Origin: Marinitoga aeolica
GTDB lineage: Bacteria; Thermotogota; Thermotogae; Petrotogales; Petrotogaceae
NCBI RefSeq assembly: GCF_029910535.1
Contig: NZ_CP069362.1
Coordinates: 1,984,001 to 2,048,000 of the forward strand
Direction of reading: 5' to 3'
Length of the DNA stretch: 64,000 nt
Within the stretch, counting starts at the first letter, position 1, and every line of letters begins with the position of its first letter. Below, in pieces: positions 1 to 8,083 of this stretch. The notes beneath the pieces were generated by a model. It searched no databases, had not been told where the DNA came from, and saw only the letters and a program-made list of their open reading frames with translations. Position numbers and translations under genes: made by a program.

Positions 1-27
1 GGAATAAAAGTTGTAGATAAGATGTAA
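1..27 (+). CDS. C-terminal tail of an upstream gene (partial)
   Basis: Frame 1 reads eight codons, GIKVVDKM, then TAA at 25-27. The stop is followed at once by an AAGGAGTG ribosome site for the next gene, as expected for the end of an operon partner. Nothing can be said about function from eight residues, and it could be chance. Confidence 0.35.
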   Translation, partial: GIKVVDKM

Positions 28-39
28 GGAGTGAAATAA

Positions 40-498
40 ATGATATATTCTGTAGTTTTTTCAATACTATTATCGGGATTAGCTGCTTATTATTTAAAAG
101 CTAATATACTTTTTATGGTTTTATCTGTAATATTAGGATTAATAACAGCCATATTTTCATTTTTATCTAAAAAATATGATAAACTAACAATTACTTTTTT
201 GTTCATAGGTCTTTTATTATCAGTATTTGGTATAATAAGGAGTTTTAATATAGACTTATTTATAGTATTGGTTTTAGGTTCAACCATATTTTCTTCATTA
301 TATAATTATAAAAATAGTAAGATATTCATCACATTAGCTTGGTTAATAAACGCTATTGCTATAGGGACATACATATATGTAAATATTTCAACTGCTTCTG
401 CTTTGATTATAGGCATATTGGTATTTGCTTCAGGATTAAGAGATATACTACCAAAGAAGAAAGCTGAGGAGGATATAGTTGAAAAAGATAATCTTTAG
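40..498 (+). CDS. small multi-pass membrane protein of unknown function
   Basis: A 152-aa protein, almost entirely hydrophobic. About six membrane helices can be drawn (near residues 2-19, 22-43, 49-67, 70-87, 94-112, 115-133), followed by a charged cytoplasmic-looking tail rich in Lys and Glu. ATG at 40 has AAGGAGTG about 7 bases upstream. It overlaps the following radical SAM gene by 20 bases, so the two are probably translationally coupled. I recognise no family motif; the inner-membrane location is inferred from hydropathy only. Confidence 0.7.
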   Translation: MIYSVVFSILLSGLAAYYLKANILFMVLSVILGLITAIFSFLSKKYDKLTITFLFIGLLLSVFGIIRSFNIDLFIVLVLGSTIFSSLYNYKNSKIFITLAWLINAIAIGTYIYVNISTASALIIGILVFASGLRDILPKKKAEEDIVEKDNL

Positions 499-1657
499 AC
501 TTTTTAAATCCAATAGATATTCGATCGTTGCTTTAATTGCAGCAATTGAAAAAGAAAATATAAATATAGAAACAATATTAGAAAAAAACTTTAAAAAAAT
601 ATTAGATTATAATCCAGAAGATACTTTAATAGTTTATTCTTTTATGAGTTTTGATATCTTTGATGTAGAAAAAGAAGTTCCTATATTAAAAGAAAAAGGA
701 TTTAAAGTTATAGCAGGTGGGCCACATCCAAGTGCTATGCCTGAAGAAACATTAAAAATAGGTTTTGATCATATATTTGTTGGTGAAGGTGAAAAAACCT
801 TCACCAATTTTTTGAAAAATGGATCTAATGAAAGAATAATATATTCCAAAGAATTTGTTGATTTAAATTTTTATCCACCTTATGCAATTAAAAATAAACA
901 TTTTATGCCAATTGAAATTACAAGAGGGTGTCCCTTTGTATGTGGATATTGTCAAACACCTAATCTTTTTGGAAGAATAGTCAGACACAGAGATGTAGAT
1001 ATTATAATTGAATATGCAAAAGAAGGAATAAAACACAATAGAAAAATTGCAAGGTTTATTACTCCAAATTCATTTGGCTATGGATCAAAAAATGGTGTTA
1101 TTCCAAATGTAGAAAAGATTGAAGAATTATTATTTAATTTAAAAAAAATAGGGATGGAAGAAATATATTTGGGGTCTTTTCCATCTGATGTAAGACCGGA
1201 ATCAGTTACACCAGAAGTTTTGAAAGTAATAAAAAAGTATGTAAATAACAAAATGGTGATTATTGGAGCTCAAAGTGGTAGTGAAAATATATTAAATAAA
1301 ATAAAAAGAGGACATAATTTAGAAATTGTTGAACATTCATTAGCATTATTACACGAACATGGTTTTATTCCTTATGTAGATTTTATATTTGGATTTCCTT
1401 TTGAAACCGAAGAAGATATAAAAAAGACATTTGATTTTATGGATAAAATCACAGAAAAATATAATGCTGTGATTCACTCTCATACGTTTATGCCTTTACC
1501 TGGAACTCCTTTATTTAATGTTGGACCTGGTAAATTAAATAAGAAGTATTATAAGAAGTTAGGAGATTTATCAAGAAATGAAAAGTTAGCAGGTTACTGG
1601 CATAAACAGGAACAATTATCTATAAAATTATATAATCATTTTTTTGGAGGCGAATAA
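479..1657 (+). CDS. B12-binding domain/radical SAM protein
   Basis: A 392-aa protein with a Rossmann-like B12-binding segment in residues ~35-130 (AGGPHPSAMPEE, then VGEGE) and a radical SAM core. The cluster motif is RGCPFVCGYCQTP (CX3CX2C) near residue 150. The order matches the TIGR04013-like B12/radical SAM group (relatives of methylthiotransferases and BchE-type enzymes), whose substrates are mostly unknown. The start is TTG at 479, with AGGAGG 7-8 bases upstream inside the previous gene. It lies between two membrane or exported proteins, which gives no firm clue to the substrate. The family call is secure; the reaction is not known. Confidence 0.8.
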   Translation: MKKIIFRLFKSNRYSIVALIAAIEKENINIETILEKNFKKILDYNPEDTLIVYSFMSFDIFDVEKEVPILKEKGFKVIAGGPHPSAMPEETLKIGFDHIFVGEGEKTFTNFLKNGSNERIIYSKEFVDLNFYPPYAIKNKHFMPIEITRGCPFVCGYCQTPNLFGRIVRHRDVDIIIEYAKEGIKHNRKIARFITPNSFGYGSKNGVIPNVEKIEELLFNLKKIGMEEIYLGSFPSDVRPESVTPEVLKVIKKYVNNKMVIIGAQSGSENILNKIKRGHNLEIVEHSLALLHEHGFIPYVDFIFGFPFETEEDIKKTFDFMDKITEKYNAVIHSHTFMPLPGTPLFNVGPGKLNKKYYKKLGDLSRNEKLAGYWHKQEQLSIKLYNHFFGGE

Positions 1658-1658
1658 A

Positions 1659-2363
1659 ATGAAAAAAATGGCAGTATTATTAGTTGTGTTAATCCCATTG
1701 TTTATGTTTTCAAAAATTATTATTCAAAAGGATGTTGACTTGAATGGTGATATGATTAATGAAAAAGTTATATTAGAAGGTGATTATATTAGTTCTATTT
1801 ATATTGATAATCTTAAATTAAGTATTATTGGTAAAGAATCAACAACAATTGAATTAGGATTTGGAGCATATAAACCTACAATGGAATTTTATGATTTTGA
1901 TGGAGATAAAAAATTAGATATATTTGTAAAAGGATATTCTGGAGGAAGTGGAAATTTTTTATATTACTATCTCTATTCATATGAAAATGGTGAATTATTG
2001 AGTTCAAAAGATGAAATATTAGATCTAAAAACATCATTTATGGATAATTTTAAAGCCTTAGTAAAATACCAGGATGCTTTTACCTATCTAGATTTATCAG
2101 ATAGGAAAGATGAATATATAAAAATGAAAGCATATAATAAATATGGTCAATTTATTGGTAAATTCAAAGAATTATTTATTGATGGAGTAGGAGAATTAGA
2201 ACCTTTTGATTTTGGAAATGATGGTGTTTATGAATTAAGAGGAACAATAGGAATATCAGGATTATATCATGCTGATAGAATAGGATATGCACATTTTGTT
2301 TATTCAGTAAAAGAAAAAAGGATTAGATGGCTTGAAATATCAAAAGTTATTTATGTAAAATAA
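1659..2363 (+). CDS. secreted protein of unknown function with Asp-rich FG-GAP-like motifs
   Basis: ATG at 1659 is preferred over an in-frame TTG at 1644 because GGAGG (1646-1650) sits 8 bases before it. This gives a 234-aa product starting with a clean signal peptide (MKKMAVLLVVLIPLFMFSK). The mature part has calcium-loop-like strings, VDLNGDMINE near the N-terminus and FYDFDGDKKLDI in the middle. These resemble FG-GAP/VCBS repeats of exported adhesion or scaffold proteins. It probably forms the last gene of the operon beginning at 40. The exact role is unknown. Confidence 0.65.
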   Translation: MKKMAVLLVVLIPLFMFSKIIIQKDVDLNGDMINEKVILEGDYISSIYIDNLKLSIIGKESTTIELGFGAYKPTMEFYDFDGDKKLDIFVKGYSGGSGNFLYYYLYSYENGELLSSKDEILDLKTSFMDNFKALVKYQDAFTYLDLSDRKDEYIKMKAYNKYGQFIGKFKELFIDGVGELEPFDFGNDGVYELRGTIGISGLYHADRIGYAHFVYSVKEKRIRWLEISKVIYVK

Positions 2364-2396
2364 AACAAGATTTAATATTTGTAGCAAAAATTTTTC

Positions 2397-2425
2397 TTGA
2401 TTTATTCTAAAAGTTATGCTATAAT
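2397..2425 (+). promoter_or_regulatory. promoter of tRNA-Asn
   Basis: TTGATT (2397-2402), 17-base spacer, TATAAT (2420-2425), with TG one base before the -10 (extended -10). The predicted start lies about 10 bases before the tRNA. Confidence 0.75.
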
Positions 2426-2440
2426 ATACTTTGGAGTTGT

Positions 2441-2515
2441 TCCGGCGTAGCTCAACGGTAGAGCGGGTGGCTGTTAACCACTAGGCTGGGGGTTCGAATC
2501 CCTCCGCCGGAGCCA
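2441..2515 (+). tRNA. tRNA-Asn (GTT)
   Basis: Complete cloverleaf. The acceptor TCCGGCG (2441-2447) pairs perfectly with CGCCGGA (2505-2511). The anticodon loop CTGTTAA (2471-2477) holds GTT at 2473-2475. The T-arm GGTTCGAATCC is present, discriminator G, and CCA is encoded (2513-2515). It is transcribed alone between a promoter and a terminator. Confidence 0.97.
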
Positions 2516-2521
2516 TCGTAA

Positions 2522-2555
2522 AAGGCCCAGCGAAAGCTGGGTCTTTTATTTTTTT
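2522..2555 (+). terminator. terminator of tRNA-Asn
   Basis: Stem AAGGCCCAGC / GCTGGGTCTT (2522-2531, 2536-2545; one G-T wobble), GAAA loop, then a T-rich run. Confidence 0.85.
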
Positions 2556-2558
2556 ATC

Positions 2559-2587
2559 TTGACATTATAATTAAATTTTGATATAAT
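2559..2587 (+). promoter_or_regulatory. promoter of the tyrosine biosynthesis operon
   Basis: Consensus TTGACA (2559-2564), 17 bases, TATAAT (2582-2587), with an extended -10 TG at 2579-2580. It starts directly after the tRNA terminator and drives the leader peptide plus aroF-aroA-tyrA-aminotransferase. Confidence 0.85.
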
Positions 2588-2610
2588 ACAAAAAATTCGG
2601 AGGGATTTGT

Positions 2611-2730
2611 ATGAAACAACAATTATTTATTATTTTGAAAAAAATAAATAATTTATTAGAAAAATTCAATAACTACTGTTATTATTATGCAGGAGAGCAC
2701 TTATGGTCTCCTGCGGGTTTTGTTGTTTAA
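2611..2730 (+). CDS. tyrosine-rich leader peptide of the aro operon
   Basis: A 39-codon ORF with ATG at 2611, GGAGGG at 2599-2604 and TAA at 2728-2730. Its middle is FNNYCYYYAG: four Tyr in five codons (2674-2676, 2680-2688), placed immediately before an RNA hairpin (2689-2714). Such regulatory codon runs are the hallmark of leader peptides in amino-acid attenuation (pheL, trpL, hisL in enterobacteria). The position behind a consensus promoter and ahead of tyrosine genes fits this. The rest of the peptide is unremarkable; one Trp and two Phe codons are also present. Function as a tyrosyl-tRNA sensor is inferred. Confidence 0.85.
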   Translation: MKQQLFIILKKINNLLEKFNNYCYYYAGEHLWSPAGFVV

Positions 2731-2794
2731 AACCATCAGGATATAAAAAAGCAGTGGCCGTAAGTGCAATAAAAAAGCACTTGCGGCTTTTTTT
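2689..2794 (+). promoter_or_regulatory. transcription attenuator (alternative RNA hairpins)
   Basis: Five segments are seen. A GCAGGAGA (2689-2696), B GCACTTATGG (2697-2706), C TCTCCTGC (2707-2714), D CCGTAAGTGC (2758-2767) and E GCACTTGCGG (2777-2786). A:C is a perfect 8-bp stem whose loop is exactly B. D:E, extended by an outer G-C pair, is the terminator stem followed by seven T (2788-2794). B:D pairs over 10 bp with one G-T and would destroy the terminator. A ribosome stalled on the Tyr codons would cover A and free B for D (read-through). A ribosome reaching the stop codon at 2728 covers B and C, so D:E forms. With no translation, A:C forms and locks B in its loop, so D:E again forms. 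Confidence 0.85.
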
Positions 2795-2833
2795 ATTAGA
2801 ATAGTAATATTATAATTAAAGGGAGGGGTATAT

Positions 2834-3691
2834 ATGGGAACTGATTTAAAAGATTTACGTTTAGTTTCAAAAAAAAATGTGGGAAAAAGTTTAGTGAAAG
2901 TATCTAGTAGTTCTTTAAATTCAGAAGTTGTTTTTGGAAAAGATTTCGTATTTATTGCTGGTCCATGTTCAGTAGAAACAGAGGAACAAACTATTCAAAC
3001 TGCAATTGCCGTAAAAGAAGCTGGAGCACATATGCTTAGAGGTGGTGTATTTAAGCCGCGAACATCTCCATATTCATTTCAAGGGTTAGGATTGAAGGGA
3101 TTAAAAATTTTAAAAAAAGCTTCTGAAATAACTGGGTTACCTATTGTTACAGAAGTTCTTGATCCAAGAGATGTCCATTGGATAGCTGAATATGTAGATA
3201 TGCTTCAAATTGGTGCTAGAAATATGCAGAACTTTTCCTTACTTCGTGAAGTTGGAAAGAGCAATAAGCCAGTATTATTAAAAAGGGGAATGAATTCTAC
3301 ATTAGTAGATCTTCTATATAGTGCAGAGTATATATTATCAGAAGGAAATAAAAATGTTGTTTTATGTGAAAGAGGAATACGTACATTTGAAAATTATACA
3401 AGAAATACTCTTGATATTTCAGCAGTTCCCTCTTTAAAAGAACTTACCCACTTACCAGTTATTGTTGATCCTTCACATGCTGCTGGCAAGAATTCTCTTG
3501 TAATTCCACTTGCTCAAGCTGCAGTTGCTGCTGGAGCGGATGGAATAATTGTAGAGGTTCACATATGTCCTGAAAAAGCATTGTCAGATAAAGAACAAGC
3601 ATTAACTCCTCAGCAATTTAAATATCTTGTAGAAAATGCCTTGGCTATTAAAAAAGCATTGAAGAATGCAGAAAATAAAAAAATTATATAA
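2834..3691 (+). CDS. aroF: 3-deoxy-7-phosphoheptulonate synthase, short form
   Basis: Condenses phosphoenolpyruvate and erythrose 4-phosphate, the first step of the shikimate pathway. The 285-aa sequence follows the class I-beta (Thermotoga/Bacillus AroA-type) enzymes: [53 protein letters not shown] and IIVEVH. Thermotoga maritima DAHPS is about 338 aa and carries an N-terminal ferredoxin-like domain of ~65 residues that mediates tyrosine inhibition. Here the homology begins at residue ~7, so that domain is absent. GGGAGGGG precedes ATG 2834. It is the first gene of aroF-aroA-tyrA-aminotransferase, directly downstream of the attenuator. Confidence 0.95.
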   Translation: MGTDLKDLRLVSKKNVGKSLVKVSSSSLNSEVVFGKDFVFIAGPCSVETEEQTIQTAIAVKEAGAHMLRGGVFKPRTSPYSFQGLGLKGLKILKKASEITGLPIVTEVLDPRDVHWIAEYVDMLQIGARNMQNFSLLREVGKSNKPVLLKRGMNSTLVDLLYSAEYILSEGNKNVVLCERGIRTFENYTRNTLDISAVPSLKELTHLPVIVDPSHAAGKNSLVIPLAQAAVAAGADGIIVEVHICPEKALSDKEQALTPQQFKYLVENALAIKKALKNAENKKII

Positions 3692-3731
3692 TATAATTAA
3701 TAATTTTAAATCTTAAAAGGAGTTGGAAAAA

Positions 3732-5054
3732 ATGATAAAAAAATTGAATAATGCAATAAAAGTAACTAAGTCTACAGTAAACGGTATGTGTTTAATTCCC
3801 CCTTCCAAGAGCTATTCTATTAGAGCATTATTTGCAGGATTACTTAATTGCGATGAAGCTAAATTATACAATATTTCAAAATGTGAAGATGTATTAGCTA
3901 CAATTGAAGTTATAAAAAAATTAGGAGCTAATATATCTATAATAAATGAATCAGAAGTAAGCATGGATATATTAATTTCTGGTAATTGTGGATTTAGTAA
4001 TTTTAATTCTAAGGGTATTTCTATTATTAATTGCGGAGAGTCTGGATTATGTGCTAGAATGATAATTCCTATACTTGGATTAATAAAAGATAATAAACAA
4101 ATTTATACAGTTACAGGGAGAGGTTCACTTTTGAAAAGACCGTTTAATGTTATTAGTTTTTTAAAAGATTTTGGTATGAATATTCAATTAACAAATAGTA
4201 GTGTGCCGGTATTAGTTAGTGGAAATTTGAAACATCATAATGGAGTTATAGATCTTTCATTAACAACACAAGTTTTTTCAGGATTATTAATGGCATTGCC
4301 AATAATTGCTGGAAAAAGCCAATTAAAAATTATCAATAAAACAAGTATTCCATATGTAATGGCGACTTTAGAAGTTTTGAAAGATAGTAATATAAATATA
4401 AAGTATTCTAATAATATGAATGAGTTTGAAATTGAAGGTAATCAGAAATATTCTTTTTCAAAGTATATTGTTGAAAATGATTGGTCTAGTGCAGCTTTTA
4501 TATTAGTAGCTGGAGCAATAGCAGGAGATAAAATTGGGATTTATGGCTTAAAAGAAAATTCCTCACAAGCTGATTCTGTAATAATAGAAATACTAAAAGA
4601 AATAGGGCTAGATGTTAAATTTTCAGAAGATGTTATATATGTTTCTAAATCTCAAGATATATATAATTCTTTTAAATTTGATGCAAAAGATGCCCCAGAT
4701 GTCGTTCCTGCTTTAGTTGCATTAGCAACTAGTTGTAAAGGGATTAGTGAGATTACTAATATAGACAGATTAAAATATAAAGAAAGTAATAGAGTGGAAA
4801 GTTTAATAGCCTCTTTTAAAAATATAGGCATTGATATATGGTATGAAACAAAAAATGGAGGAACAATGTTCATAAAAGGAGGAAAGATTAAAGGTGGAAT
4901 TGTTGATTCACAAAACGATCATAGAATAGCTATGTCTCTTGCTGTTTCTGGCCTTGTTAGTGAAGAAGGAGTAATTATTAATAACCCATATTGTGTAAGA
5001 AAATCTTTTCCGAATTTTTTTGATGTATTAGTCAAAATATCAAATAATAAGTAA
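3732..5054 (+). CDS. aroA: 3-phosphoshikimate 1-carboxyvinyltransferase (EPSP synthase)
   Basis: Transfers enolpyruvate from PEP to shikimate 3-phosphate. The 440-aa product shows the N-terminal PPSKSYSIRALF substrate loop, NCGESGLCARM, then GRGSLLKRP, and C-terminal YKESNRVE and DHRIAMSLAV, all EPSP synthase signatures. ATG 3732 is chosen over an in-frame TTG at 3723, because AAGGAG (3717-3722) is correctly spaced only from the ATG. Its length is typical. It lies 40 bases after aroF and 25 bases before tyrA. Other shikimate-pathway genes are not in the window. Confidence 0.95.
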   Translation: MIKKLNNAIKVTKSTVNGMCLIPPSKSYSIRALFAGLLNCDEAKLYNISKCEDVLATIEVIKKLGANISIINESEVSMDILISGNCGFSNFNSKGISIINCGESGLCARMIIPILGLIKDNKQIYTVTGRGSLLKRPFNVISFLKDFGMNIQLTNSSVPVLVSGNLKHHNGVIDLSLTTQVFSGLLMALPIIAGKSQLKIINKTSIPYVMATLEVLKDSNINIKYSNNMNEFEIEGNQKYSFSKYIVENDWSSAAFILVAGAIAGDKIGIYGLKENSSQADSVIIEILKEIGLDVKFSEDVIYVSKSQDIYNSFKFDAKDAPDVVPALVALATSCKGISEITNIDRLKYKESNRVESLIASFKNIGIDIWYETKNGGTMFIKGGKIKGGIVDSQNDHRIAMSLAVSGLVSEEGVIINNPYCVRKSFPNFFDVLVKISNNK

Positions 5055-5079
5055 TAAAAATAAGAAAGAGGGTGAAAAA

Positions 5080-5877
5080 ATGTTAGAAAATAAAAGGTTA
5101 TTGATAATAGGTCACGGGAGGATGGGTAAATGGTTTGCTAAAGAATTATCCAAAATAAATAATATTGAGATAATGGTTTATGATATTAAAAATCAAGATT
5201 TTCAAAAGAGTAGAAATTATGTTATAACAAATGATTTAAAAAAAGTTTCTGAATTTAATCCATCTTTCATATTAAATTGTGCACCACTTTCGAATACAAT
5301 AGATGCATTTGAGAATATTGTAGAAAATATTAATAATAAGAAAAATATTGTTTTTGGAGATATAGCTTCTATAAAAAATGATGTAAAAAAATTTTATCAA
5401 TTACATAATTTAAAATATGTATCTTTTCATCCAATGTTTGGTCCAACATTTGCAAATATGGGGAATTTAAAAGGAGAAAATGTTATTTTTATTTCAGGTT
5501 CAGAAAATAATTATTTGGAATTTTTTAAATCGTTTTTTACTAAATACAATTTAAAAATTCATACTCTTAGTTTTGATGAACATGATAAAATGATGGCATA
5601 TTCATTAAGTGTACCATTTATATCTTCGTTGGTTTTTGCTGGTCGTGTTGATAAAACTATTGTTCCTGGAACAACATTTGCAAAACATTTATCAATTGCA
5701 AAAGGGGTTCTTATGGAAGATACAAATTTGATTTCAGAAATATTATTTAATTCTCTTACAGTTGAAGAAATAGGACGAATAAATTCGAATTTGGAGTATT
5801 TAAAGCATATCATAATGACAAAAGATAAAGAAGAATTGGAAAAATTTCTAAGTAAATTAAGAAATAATGTTCTATGA
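5080..5877 (+). CDS. tyrA: prephenate dehydrogenase
   Basis: A NAD(P)-dependent oxidative decarboxylase giving 4-hydroxyphenylpyruvate. The 265-aa protein begins with a Rossmann loop (IIGHGRMGKWFAKEL) and contains SFHPMFGPTF, the HPMFGP block of the TyrA active site, then an alpha-helical dimerisation domain. There is no fused chorismate mutase and no C-terminal ACT domain, so it is the short form without an obvious Tyr-binding module. ATG 5080 has GAGGGTG 5 bases upstream. It is the third gene of the tyrosine operon. Confidence 0.88.
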   Translation: MLENKRLLIIGHGRMGKWFAKELSKINNIEIMVYDIKNQDFQKSRNYVITNDLKKVSEFNPSFILNCAPLSNTIDAFENIVENINNKKNIVFGDIASIKNDVKKFYQLHNLKYVSFHPMFGPTFANMGNLKGENVIFISGSENNYLEFFKSFFTKYNLKIHTLSFDEHDKMMAYSLSVPFISSLVFAGRVDKTIVPGTTFAKHLSIAKGVLMEDTNLISEILFNSLTVEEIGRINSNLEYLKHIIMTKDKEELEKFLSKLRNNVL

Positions 5878-5897
5878 ATTAATAAGGAGGAATTTAT

Positions 5898-7016
5898 ATG
5901 AAATTTGTTGATAAAATACCAATATCAAAGACAATAGAAATTAATACTTTAGCTAAGAAATTAATTGAAGATGGAAAAGACGTAATAAACTTAACTGCAG
6001 GCGAACCTGATTTTCCCACGCCCAATATTATTAAAGAAAAAGCAAAAGAAGCTTTAGAAAAAAATTTTACAAATTATACAGATAGTAAAGGTATTCCAGA
6101 GTTAAGAGAATCAATATCAAGAATGCTTTATAAAAAAGATATACACTTTTTACCAAATGAAATTTTAGTGACAAATGGAGGGAAACAAGCTTTATTTAAT
6201 ACATTTCTTTCTATTTTGGATAGAGAAGATGAAGTTATTTTATTTTCACCATTTTGGGTGAGTTATGTTCCTGGGATTTTATTAACTGGAGCGAAGCCAG
6301 TAATTTTAAAAACCGAATTTGAAAATAATTTTTTACCAGATATAAATAAACTAAGGAAATTAGTTACTTCGAAAACCAAAGCGATTTTAGTAAATTCTCC
6401 GAATAATCCTACAGGTGTTATATATCCAGAAGAGATTGTGATAGAAATATCGAGAATAGCAAATGAGAACAAAATTTTTGTGATTACTGATGAGGTTTAT
6501 GACTTTTTAGTATATGAAGATAATTTTTCATCTTTTGCTAAATATGTTGATAAAAATCAATTGATTTATATCAATTCTTTTTCAAAAAGCTATTCAATGA
6601 CTGGATGGAGAATAGGTTTTGTTGCGTTAAAAAATCAATTAATTTACAATAGAATAGTAAAAATACAGGGGCATTCAATAACATCTGTAAATTCAATTGC
6701 TCAATATGCATCAACAGTTATTGATGAAGTGGATAATTCTTATATGCTAAAAGAATTCAAAAAAAGAAGAGATTTTGTCATAAGCAAATCAAGGGAAATA
6801 GGATTAACTTTTGTTAATCCTAAAGGAGCTTTTTATCTATTTTTCAAATCACCGATTGAAGATGATAGTTTATTTTGTAAAACAATTCTTGAAGAAAAAT
6901 TAATTGCTTTAATTCCCGGAAGTGCATTTAACGAAAAAGGATTTGTAAGACTATCCTTTACAAATTCAATAGAAAAATTAGAAGAAGGTTTTAGAAGAAT
7001 CAAAGAATTTGTGTAA
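5898..7016 (+). CDS. PLP-dependent class I aminotransferase (aspartate/aromatic type)
   Basis: A 372-aa fold-type I aminotransferase of the aspartate aminotransferase I-gamma group. It has GEPDFPTPNIIKEKA, NGGKQALFNT, NSPNNPTGVIYP and ITDEVYDFLVY, then SFSKSYSMTGWRIG, whose Ser-Lys holds the PLP lysine, and a C-terminal RLSFTNS arginine motif. As the last gene of aroF-aroA-tyrA it probably makes tyrosine from 4-hydroxyphenylpyruvate, although Asp activity is equally possible for this family. A second, related aminotransferase lies at 45050-46195. It ends 6 bases from the convergent corA with no clear terminator between. Confidence 0.88.
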   Translation: MKFVDKIPISKTIEINTLAKKLIEDGKDVINLTAGEPDFPTPNIIKEKAKEALEKNFTNYTDSKGIPELRESISRMLYKKDIHFLPNEILVTNGGKQALFNTFLSILDREDEVILFSPFWVSYVPGILLTGAKPVILKTEFENNFLPDINKLRKLVTSKTKAILVNSPNNPTGVIYPEEIVIEISRIANENKIFVITDEVYDFLVYEDNFSSFAKYVDKNQLIYINSFSKSYSMTGWRIGFVALKNQLIYNRIVKIQGHSITSVNSIAQYASTVIDEVDNSYMLKEFKKRRDFVISKSREIGLTFVNPKGAFYLFFKSPIEDDSLFCKTILEEKLIALIPGSAFNEKGFVRLSFTNSIEKLEEGFRRIKEFV

Positions 7017-7022
7017 TATTTA

Positions 7023-8078
7023 TCACATCCATTTTTTCTTTTTAAATATATATAACATTATTGCAGAAATTATAGCCATAACCATAAGAACAATCGGATA
7101 TCCATATTTTGATTGAAGTTCTGGCATATATTTGAAATTCATACCATAAATACCAGTGATCAAAGTCAATGGGATAAATATAGTTGAAATAATTGTAAGT
7201 ATTTTCATTATTGAATTCATTTTATTATTTACCATATATAAATAAAAATCGAACAAATCATTTGCGGAATTTATAAGTGTTTCTGATATATCAGTTATTT
7301 GTATGGTGTGATCATATAAATCTTTGAAATATTTGAATGAATCTTTTATCAATTTGGGTTTATCATTAACAATTAAAGCAATTACATCTTTTATGTGAAG
7401 AATTGATTTTATCATTATATTTAAATTCTTTTTTATATAATATATTTCTTTTTCCTTTTCTGGTGAAGATTTTATTAATAAATTCTCTTCAATGATATTC
7501 AATTTTTCCTCGATTTCTTCTAACCTAGCAAAATAAAAATCAATTATAGAATCCATTAAACTAAACAATAAATAATCATTTTTTTTCTTTCTAATGAGTC
7601 CCTCATTAGCTCGAATTCTTTTTCTGACAAAATCAAAGACATCACCTTTTTTTTCCTGAAAGGTTATTATATAATCTTCACCTAAAATTATACTGACTTG
7701 TTCAATTTCTATAGAAGAAGTAATTTCATTATAAGATAACATTTTTAAAACAATAAAAATATATTCTTCAAAAACTTCTATTTTAGGATGCTGATGTATA
7801 TTCAGTATATCTTCTATTACTAAAGGATCAATATTATATCGATCACATAACTTTTTTACAGAATCGGTATCATGAATCCCTATTAAATTTATCCAGCGTG
7901 TTTTTTTCTCTTCCTTTTTTAAGAAGCAATCTTCAATGTTTTTAGTGTGTATTTCATTATATTCATCTTTATCATAATCAGAAACTTCAATTTCAAAATC
8001 TCCATAAAATTTTCCAGTATATATCAATGTTGCTGGAGGAGTACCAAATTTTTTAGTATATTTTTTCTTTTTAGACAT
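7023..8078 (-). CDS. corA: CorA-family magnesium/cobalt channel
   Basis: The start at 8078 (MSKKKKYTK) is preferred over 8108 because TTGGAGGTT lies 7-10 bases before it, giving 351 aa. A large N-terminal cytoplasmic alpha/beta and coiled-coil region ends in two C-terminal membrane helices. The first is followed by YGMNF, the GMN selectivity motif of CorA pentamers. It is the distal gene of nnrDE-rpoN-thiN-corA, 5 bases after thiN. Regulation is by cytoplasmic Mg2+ at the protein level in this family. Confidence 0.93.
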   Translation of the reverse strand: MSKKKKYTKKFGTPPATLIYTGKFYGDFEIEVSDYDKDEYNEIHTKNIEDCFLKKEEKKTRWINLIGIHDTDSVKKLCDRYNIDPLVIEDILNIHQHPKIEVFEEYIFIVLKMLSYNEITSSIEIEQVSIILGEDYIITFQEKKGDVFDFVRKRIRANEGLIRKKKNDYLLFSLMDSIIDFYFARLEEIEEKLNIIEENLLIKSSPEKEKEIYYIKKNLNIMIKSILHIKDVIALIVNDKPKLIKDSFKYFKDLYDHTIQITDISETLINSANDLFDFYLYMVNNKMNSIMKILTIISTIFIPLTLITGIYGMNFKYMPELQSKYGYPIVLMVMAIISAIMLYIFKKKKWM

Positions 8079-8083
8079 GTTTT

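Noticed and set aside
7017-7022. Terminator between the tyrosine operon and corA
   Set aside because: Only 6 bases separate the convergent stops and no stem with a T-run was found around them.
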